Assembly: GCA_007127255.1 (NCBI GenBank)
Contig: SKZS01000177.1
Span: 1 to 9,426, forward strand
DNA from: Syntrophomonadaceae bacterium
Lineage (GTDB): Bacteria > Bacillota > Dethiobacteria > DTU022
Direction of reading: 5' to 3'
DNA: 9,426 bases
The notes beneath the pieces were generated by a model, which searched no databases, was not told the origin of the DNA, and saw only the letters and a program-made list of their open reading frames with translations. The position numbers and the translations under genes were made by a program. Shown piece after piece: positions 5,538 through 9,426 of this stretch (within the stretch, counting starts at the first letter, position 1; every line of letters begins with the position of its first letter).

Positions 5538-7418
5538 TTATTTCAGATAGATCACAATATGGATCAAGCCTTCCTGCCACTTACGATCATATTCCAAACC
5601 AAGCTTATCTATCAGGCGTAAAACCGCTAGATTATCCGGGAAGATATCTGCAGTAAAGGTGTGGAGCCCCTGGTTTTTGGCTACTATAACCAGGTAGGAT
5701 AACAATTCGGTACCGATTCCTTTTCCCTGAAAATCATCGCGGACAATGACCGATATCTCAGCGGATAGAGTGTTTTCACCGATACAATACTGGGCCAGGC
5801 CGGTGACTATTTCCTGTTCCCTGTTTTTCTTTAAAGCCAGTATTGCCATTTCCCTGGTATAATCTATAACCAGAAATTGCTTTTGTAGTTCTGAATGGGG
5901 TAGATAGCGCCGGATTGACAAAAAACGCTGATAGATACTCGTATCGGATAAGTTATAGTAGAAATCTTTAATCAGCGGCTCGTCACTTATTTTTACCGGC
6001 CGCAGGAAGAGACTGAAGTTCTGTTTCGTTGTCCGATATGTTTCCAGGTGTTCGGGGTATTCACCCTGCTCCCCCGGAAAAAATGCCTGATCTTTATAAA
6101 TCAGGTTGCGCTTTTTAGCTTCTTCAATCAGCCAGGGACGAAACCTGGGATGCGCAATGGTTATGAGCGACATCGCCCGTTCCCTGATATTTTTACCATG
6201 CAGGTAGGCAATTCCGTATTCAGTAACAACGTAGTACAGATCACCGCGGGTCAGGGTGACACCTGCTCCCTCCTTCAGCGCCGGAACAATGCGCGAAGCT
6301 TCATCATTACGGGTTGTAGACTGCAGGGTCAGAATATTTTTGCCGTAGCGGGCAAGCACAGAACCGCGCATAAAATTGGCCTGTCCGCCTATGCCACTGT
6401 AAAATGTACTGCCCAGCGATTCTGCTGAAGCCTGGCCGCTTAGATCAATCTCAAGGCCGCTATTTATCGCAGTCATGTGATCATGTTCGGCGATGACCAA
6501 GGGATTGTTAGTGTAATCAATCTCTCTAAAAGAAATAGCCGGGTTATCGTTGATATAGTCATAGGTTTTTTTGCTGCCCATGCAGAAAGAAGCAACCAGC
6601 TTGCTGCGATTCTTTTCTTTTTTCGTATTATCGATGACGCCTTTCTTCATCAACTCAACCAGGCCATCGCTTAACAGTTCGGTGTGGACCCCGAGATGTT
6701 TCTTATCCTCGAGGCAGGATAGAATACTGTTGGGCACACTACCGTAGCCTACCTGTATTGTATCCCCGTCTTCAACTACCTGTGCTACATATCGTCCTAT
6801 TTTTTCTACAACATCGGGATCAGGTTGCGGCGGCCGGTATTCAAGAATTTGCTCGTCATGAGGGACCAGGTAGTCAAACTCTGAGATGTGGATAAAGGAA
6901 TCTCCATGCACACGCGGCATAAAAGAATTAACCTGGGCAATAATCAGGTCGGCGTTCTCGACAGCAGCCCGGGTAATGTCGAGGCTCACGCCAAGGCTGC
7001 AGTAACCATGCTCATCAAATGGCGACACCTGGACCAGGGCCACATCAACCGAAACCTGTTTGCGGCGAAAGAGATTCGGAACTTCCGACAGAAATATAGG
7101 GGTATAATCGGCAAGGCCTTCATTTACCGCTTCACGCGTATGGTGGCTGATAAAAAAAGTATTCTGCCGAAAATTATCCTTCAATTTTTCATTGCTGTAC
7201 GGAGCAACACCAAGGGTCCAGACATGCAGTATTTCGGTATCGAAAAAAGCTTTCGGGTTAGATTCAACGTATTCGATCAGTTTGCCGACAAGATGCTGGG
7301 GCTCACCGCAGCCCGTCGAGATAAAAATGCGGTCACCTGCCTTGATATGACAAAATATATTTTTAGGTTCGGCAAATTTTTTAGGATATTCCTGGCGTAA
7401 AGCATCATGATCGTATAT
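5538..7418 (-). CDS. Acetyl-CoA hydrolase/CoA-transferase fused to a GNAT acetyltransferase domain
   Basis: Two-domain CoA transferase expected to move CoA between acetyl-CoA and another acid (or hydrolyse it) in fermentative acetate or butyrate metabolism. Read from ATA 7418 it has 626 residues. The N-terminal domain shows AGDRIFISTGCGEPQHLVG and LHVWTLGVAPYSNEKL (within residues 1-78). The C-terminal transferase domain has IDLSGQASAESLG (about 324-336; the Glu near 333 is the likely catalytic residue by family analogy) and SGIGGQANF (341-349). From about 469 a GNAT domain follows, with the acetyl-CoA loop QGKGIG (564-569), resembling the acetyltransferase part of protein lysine acetyltransferases. 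Such fusions are known and could couple CoA metabolism to acetylation. Oddity: no ATG, GTG or TTG exists in frame between the upstream stop (7425-7427) and TTG 7184, yet codons 7418-7185 clearly encode the conserved N-terminus, and a ribosome binding site sits 7 bases before ATA 7418. Product firm; start unusual. Confidence 0.88.
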   Translation of the reverse strand: MYDHDALRQEYPKKFAEPKNIFCHIKAGDRIFISTGCGEPQHLVGKLIEYVESNPKAFFDTEILHVWTLGVAPYSNEKLKDNFRQNTFFISHHTREAVNEGLADYTPIFLSEVPNLFRRKQVSVDVALVQVSPFDEHGYCSLGVSLDITRAAVENADLIIAQVNSFMPRVHGDSFIHISEFDYLVPHDEQILEYRPPQPDPDVVEKIGRYVAQVVEDGDTIQVGYGSVPNSILSCLEDKKHLGVHTELLSDGLVELMKKGVIDNTKKEKNRSKLVASFCMGSKKTYDYINDNPAISFREIDYTNNPLVIAEHDHMTAINSGLEIDLSGQASAESLGSTFYSGIGGQANFMRGSVLARYGKNILTLQSTTRNDEASRIVPALKEGAGVTLTRGDLYYVVTEYGIAYLHGKNIRERAMSLITIAHPRFRPWLIEEAKKRNLIYKDQAFFPGEQGEYPEHLETYRTTKQNFSLFLRPVKISDEPLIKDFYYNLSDTSIYQRFLSIRRYLPHSELQKQFLVIDYTREMAILALKKNREQEIVTGLAQYCIGENTLSAEISVIVRDDFQGKGIGTELLSYLVIVAKNQGLHTFTADIFPDNLAVLRLIDKLGLEYDRKWQEGLIHIVIYLK

Positions 7419-7425
7419 CGCCGTT

Positions 7426-7434
7426 CACCTCTCT
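7426..7434 (-). promoter_or_regulatory. Ribosome binding site pointing to an ATA start
   Basis: Minus-strand AGAGAGGTG (7434-7426) is followed by 7 bases and then ATA 7418, the codon before Y-D-H-D-A-L. Out-of-frame ATG codons at 7408 and 7405 are 17 or more bases away and lead only to a short frame without family similarity. Confidence 0.6.
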
Positions 7435-7441
7435 TTTCCTC

Positions 7442-7470
7442 ATTTTATCAGCCGTTACAGCTTAAGGCAA
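7442..7470 (-). promoter_or_regulatory. Putative sigma-A promoter of the CoA-transferase gene
   Basis: On the minus strand, -35 TTGCCT (7470-7465) is followed by a 17-base spacer and -10 TAAAAT (7447-7442, five of six matches). Transcription would start near 7435, giving a very short leader that begins at the ribosome binding site. This agrees with translation beginning around 7418. Confidence 0.42.
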
Positions 7471-7483
7471 CTGCGTTAAAGTG

Positions 7484-7576
7484 AGCGTGTGGTTAGTAGT
7501 TGCTAATGTCAACTTGTTGATTATCATGATAATATGTTACTTATGAAAAGCAGGGTGTTAATGTTAAAGAAGTAAT
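7484..7576. repeat. Dispersed ~80-base repeat, copy C, with distal stem
   Basis: Bases 7484-7563 align without gaps with 2054-2133 (65 of 80 identical). It lies in the divergent region between the CoA-transferase and transaldolase genes, 5 kb from the other copies. GTTACT (7536-7541) can pair with AGTAAT (7571-7576, one G-T wobble) at the position where copy B has GTCGCC/GGCGAC, enclosing the conserved TATGAAA-GCAGGGT core. Neither strand has a convincing reading frame. Confidence 0.75.
7520..7533. other. Perfect 14-base palindrome, possible operator
   Basis: ATTATCATGATAAT is a perfect palindrome within repeat copy C, upstream of the predicted CoA-transferase promoter and about 215 bases before the transaldolase start. 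The matching site in copy B (ACTATCATGGTAAT) is imperfect, with one mismatch and one wobble, so it could be a regulator site or a structural part of the repeat. Confidence 0.35.
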
Positions 7577-7732
7577 TAAACGGAATGTAGTAATTGAGAA
7601 AAGATTAGAAGACATAATCAGTTTAAAACATTACCCCGCTTGAACTTCGGCCTCCATCAGCACTGCTTGATACAAACAGGCAGGGAAAAAGCGCTTTGAA
7701 TAGAATAGATAAATAAACGGACAATATTTTAC

Positions 7733-7738
7733 AGGAGG
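7733..7738 (+). promoter_or_regulatory. Ribosome binding site of the transaldolase gene
   Basis: Perfect AGGAGG, 9 bases before ATG 7748; it fixes this start codon. No convincing -35/-10 pair could be placed between 7577 and 7732. Confidence 0.9.
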
Positions 7739-7747
7739 TTATATTAA

Positions 7748-8398
7748 ATGAAACTGTATTTAGATACGGCGAATGTTGAAGAAATCAGGCAGGCTGCCGA
7801 GTGGGGCGTAATCAGCGGGGTAACGACAAATCCTTCACTGGCAGCTAAAGAGGACCAGGATTTCAATACAATACTCTCTTCGATATGCGAGCTGGTCGAC
7901 GGACCGATCAGCGCCGAAGTTATCTCTTTAGAATACGAAGGGATGCTGAAGGAAGCACGCAAGCTGGCCGGCGTACATAATAATGTAGTAGTTAAAATTC
8001 CGATCGTGCCGGAGGGAATGCGGGCAGTTAAAACCCTTGCCGCTGAAGGAATCAAGGTTAACGTTACCCTGATTTTTTCAGTCAACCAGGCCCTGCTTGC
8101 TGCACGGGCAGGAGCAGCTTATATCAGCCCCTTCCTCGGACGGCTCGATGATATAGGCCATAACGGGGTTGAACTGGTGCGCGATATTGTCGATATGATT
8201 GATCTGCATGATCTCGATGCAGAGGTTATCGCGGCCAGTATACGCCATACCGAACATGTGCCGGCAGTAGCCCTGGCCGGATCACACATCGCAACACTGC
8301 CTTTTAAGGTTCTGGAGCAAATGTTCAAACACCCGCTGACAGATATAGGCATCGAAAAATTTATCAGCGACTGGAAAAAAGCAGATCGTAATTTATAG
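7748..8398 (+). CDS. fsa: Transaldolase / fructose-6-phosphate aldolase (FSA/TalC type)
   Basis: Class I aldolase of the short transaldolase subfamily; in the cytoplasm it transfers a dihydroxyacetone unit in the non-oxidative pentose phosphate pathway or cleaves fructose 6-phosphate. The 216-residue protein is full length for the family. It opens MKLYLDTANVEEI (catalytic Asp D6), then GVTTNPSL (24-31, N28), and NVVVKIP (79-85) with Schiff-base lysine K83. LGRLDDIG, the IRH and AGSHIATLPFKVLEQMFKHPLTDIGIEKF segments are characteristic of the C-terminal half. ATG 7748 is preceded by a perfect AGGAGG. The gene is alone on its strand, divergent from the CoA-transferase and convergent with the MscS gene. 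Many Clostridia-type bacteria have only this short form, so transaldolase rather than aldolase activity is likely, but sequence alone does not separate them. Confidence 0.95.
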   Translation: MKLYLDTANVEEIRQAAEWGVISGVTTNPSLAAKEDQDFNTILSSICELVDGPISAEVISLEYEGMLKEARKLAGVHNNVVVKIPIVPEGMRAVKTLAAEGIKVNVTLIFSVNQALLAARAGAAYISPFLGRLDDIGHNGVELVRDIVDMIDLHDLDAEVIAASIRHTEHVPAVALAGSHIATLPFKVLEQMFKHPLTDIGIEKFISDWKKADRNL

Positions 8399-8502
8399 TA
8401 AAGGCAGACAGTTAAGCCTGATTGATCAAAAAGGTTTGGGCATATCGCAAATGATGGTGCCTCCCTCCTCATGATCAGCGGGCAGAAGAATAACGACCTT
8501 AA

Positions 8503-9426
8503 TTAATCTTGATCAGCCGGGTTCGACCCCGATTCAAATTCTCCCTGGTTAAGATATGATTTAAGCTCATTTTCAAAGTAGATGCTGCGGCTGGGGAAGG
8601 CGACCGAAACGCCTTCCTCTTCTAATATTTCCATGATTTTAAAGTTTATTTCCTCTTTGACGGCCAGGAATTCAGTCCAAACCGTGGTCTTGGTAAAGAA
8701 ATAGATAAATATATCGAGGCTGCTGTCATTAAATTGATCAAACCTGACCATGATCAGGTCCTGATGTACTTCCGAATGGTTCTCGAGGAGTTCTTTTATT
8801 CTATTAACGCAGGCCTGCAGTTTAACCCGCGGAGTGGTATAGGTAACGCCAAGGTGAAATGAAATTCTCCTCTTTTTCATTCTGGCCCAGTTAGTAACCG
8901 CTTCATTTACCAGGACAGAATTGGGAACGTTAACCAGGGCGTTGGCAAAGGTGCGCACCTTGGTTGTGCGAAAGTTCATTACTTCAACAGTGCCTTCAAC
9001 ACTGGGGGTTAAAATCCAGTCGCCAACAGCAAAAGGCTTGTCGAGAATTATGACTATCCCACCGAATAAATTTGCCGCAGTATCTTTCGCGGCAAGGGCA
9101 AAAGCGAGGCCGCCTAAACCCAGACCGGCCACGAAACCGCCGACATTATAGTCCCATTCCTGAGCGATAACAGTTATGGAGAGGGCAATGATGATAAAAC
9201 GAAGCACCGTGGCTGTAAAATCGATTAGACTCTGGTCTACTTTCAATTTTTCAATCAACTTGGATAGGACACTACCGCCGACCAGGTTATAAAAACCCCA
9301 GGTAATAAAGACAATAATGGCCGAACGAAAGAGGTTAGATACTACACTCATCACAGCAGGCGACAGGTTCAGGTAATTAAGGGCAAGATATAACCCGATA
9401 GTTACTATCAGCCAGCGCAGGGGCCC
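8503..9426 (-). CDS. Small-conductance mechanosensitive channel (MscS family), 5' partial
   Basis: Cytoplasmic-membrane channel that opens under membrane tension to release solutes during hypo-osmotic shock. The frame stays open to the window edge: codons 9426-9355 read RWLIVTIGLYLALNYLNL, a transmembrane helix, and GTG 9354/ATG 9351 have no ribosome binding site, so the true start is beyond 9426. In the 307 visible residues two further hydrophobic helices (about 33-48 and 74-90) precede the pore helix TM3 with GGFVAGLGLGGLAFALAAKD (about 96-115). NLFGGIVIILDKPFAVGDWI (about 119-138) leads into the beta domain, followed by the alpha/beta C-terminal domain ending near FPSRSIYFENEL. The acidic, Ser/Gly-rich tail (GEFESGSNPADQD) is not conserved. 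Convergent with the transaldolase, with a 104-base gap that has no clear terminator. Confidence 0.95.
   Translation of the reverse strand, partial: GPLRWLIVTIGLYLALNYLNLSPAVMSVVSNLFRSAIIVFITWGFYNLVGGSVLSKLIEKLKVDQSLIDFTATVLRFIIIALSITVIAQEWDYNVGGFVAGLGLGGLAFALAAKDTAANLFGGIVIILDKPFAVGDWILTPSVEGTVEVMNFRTTKVRTFANALVNVPNSVLVNEAVTNWARMKKRRISFHLGVTYTTPRVKLQACVNRIKELLENHSEVHQDLIMVRFDQFNDSSLDIFIYFFTKTTVWTEFLAVKEEINFKIMEILEEEGVSVAFPSRSIYFENELKSYLNQGEFESGSNPADQD

Noticed and set aside
5365..5580. 71-codon open frame on the minus strand
   Set aside because: Overlaps the ends of both neighbouring genes in another frame, lacks a ribosome binding site and resembles nothing.
5538..7184. TTG 7184 as start of the CoA-transferase
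   Set aside because: Has no ribosome binding site (preceded by GAAAAA) and would remove 78 residues of conserved domain that are continuous in frame upstream.
6888..7400. 170-codon open frame on the plus strand
   Set aside because: Entirely antisense to the CoA-transferase gene, including its conserved N-terminal part; a shadow frame.
8399..8502. Terminator between the convergent transaldolase and MscS genes
   Set aside because: The best pairing (AGGC with GCCT at about 8401-8419) is only 4 bp with no T-run.
8503..9354. GTG 9354 as start of the MscS gene
   Set aside because: No ribosome binding site, and the frame continues upstream as a hydrophobic helix to the end of the window.
1..9426. 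tRNA, rRNA or known riboswitch
   Set aside because: No cloverleaf, rRNA-like segment or recognisable aptamer seen in any intergenic region on either strand.

Overview
The window looks like a chromosomal segment of a Gram-positive anaerobe, most likely a member of the Clostridia or a related Bacillota lineage. This rests on strong AGGAGG-type ribosome binding sites, TTG starts, moderate G+C by eye, a short FSA-type transaldolase, and a CoA-transferase/acetyltransferase fusion of a kind known from fermenters. It is an inference; there is no rRNA or other marker gene. Both ends cut through genes: position 1 lies inside a plus-strand membrane gene and position 9426 inside a minus-strand MscS channel gene.

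Layout. 1-1437 (+): C-terminal part of a mechanosensitive-channel-like protein built of repeated TM-helix units. 1438-2219: a 782-base gap with a strong plus-strand terminator at 1600-1636, then a tandemly duplicated, repeat-rich stretch (1811-2255). 2220-5380 (-): a GT4 glycosyltransferase, a REP-associated tyrosine transposase (RAYT) framed by two inverted REP-like hairpins, and a CelD/FemAB-like acyltransferase. 5538-7418 (-): an acetyl-CoA hydrolase/CoA-transferase fused to a C-terminal GNAT domain. 7428-7747: a divergent control region with a third copy of the dispersed repeat. 7748-8398 (+): FSA-type transaldolase. 8503-9426 (-): MscS channel, convergent with the transaldolase.

How the genes relate. 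The acyltransferase and glycosyltransferase could both modify cell-surface or exported glycans and may once have been adjacent; the REP-RAYT-REP cassette now fills the space between the stop codon of one and the ribosome binding site of the other. The CoA-transferase fusion and the transaldolase are central-carbon enzymes read divergently from one intergenic region. The two edge genes are both mechanosensitive-channel types, suggesting osmotic-stress roles, but nothing in the sequence ties them to the metabolic genes.

Most notable: (1) an approximately 80-base repeat in three copies (1811, 2054, 7484), two of which can form the same distal stem with different but compensating bases; (2) a tandem duplication that carried along the last codons of the glycosyltransferase gene, with a 15-base minisatellite inside each unit whose copy number accounts for the length difference; (3) a CoA-transferase whose complete N-terminus can only be reached from an ATA start codon placed correctly behind a good ribosome binding site; (4) a REP hairpin that supplies the last codons and stop of a neighbouring gene.
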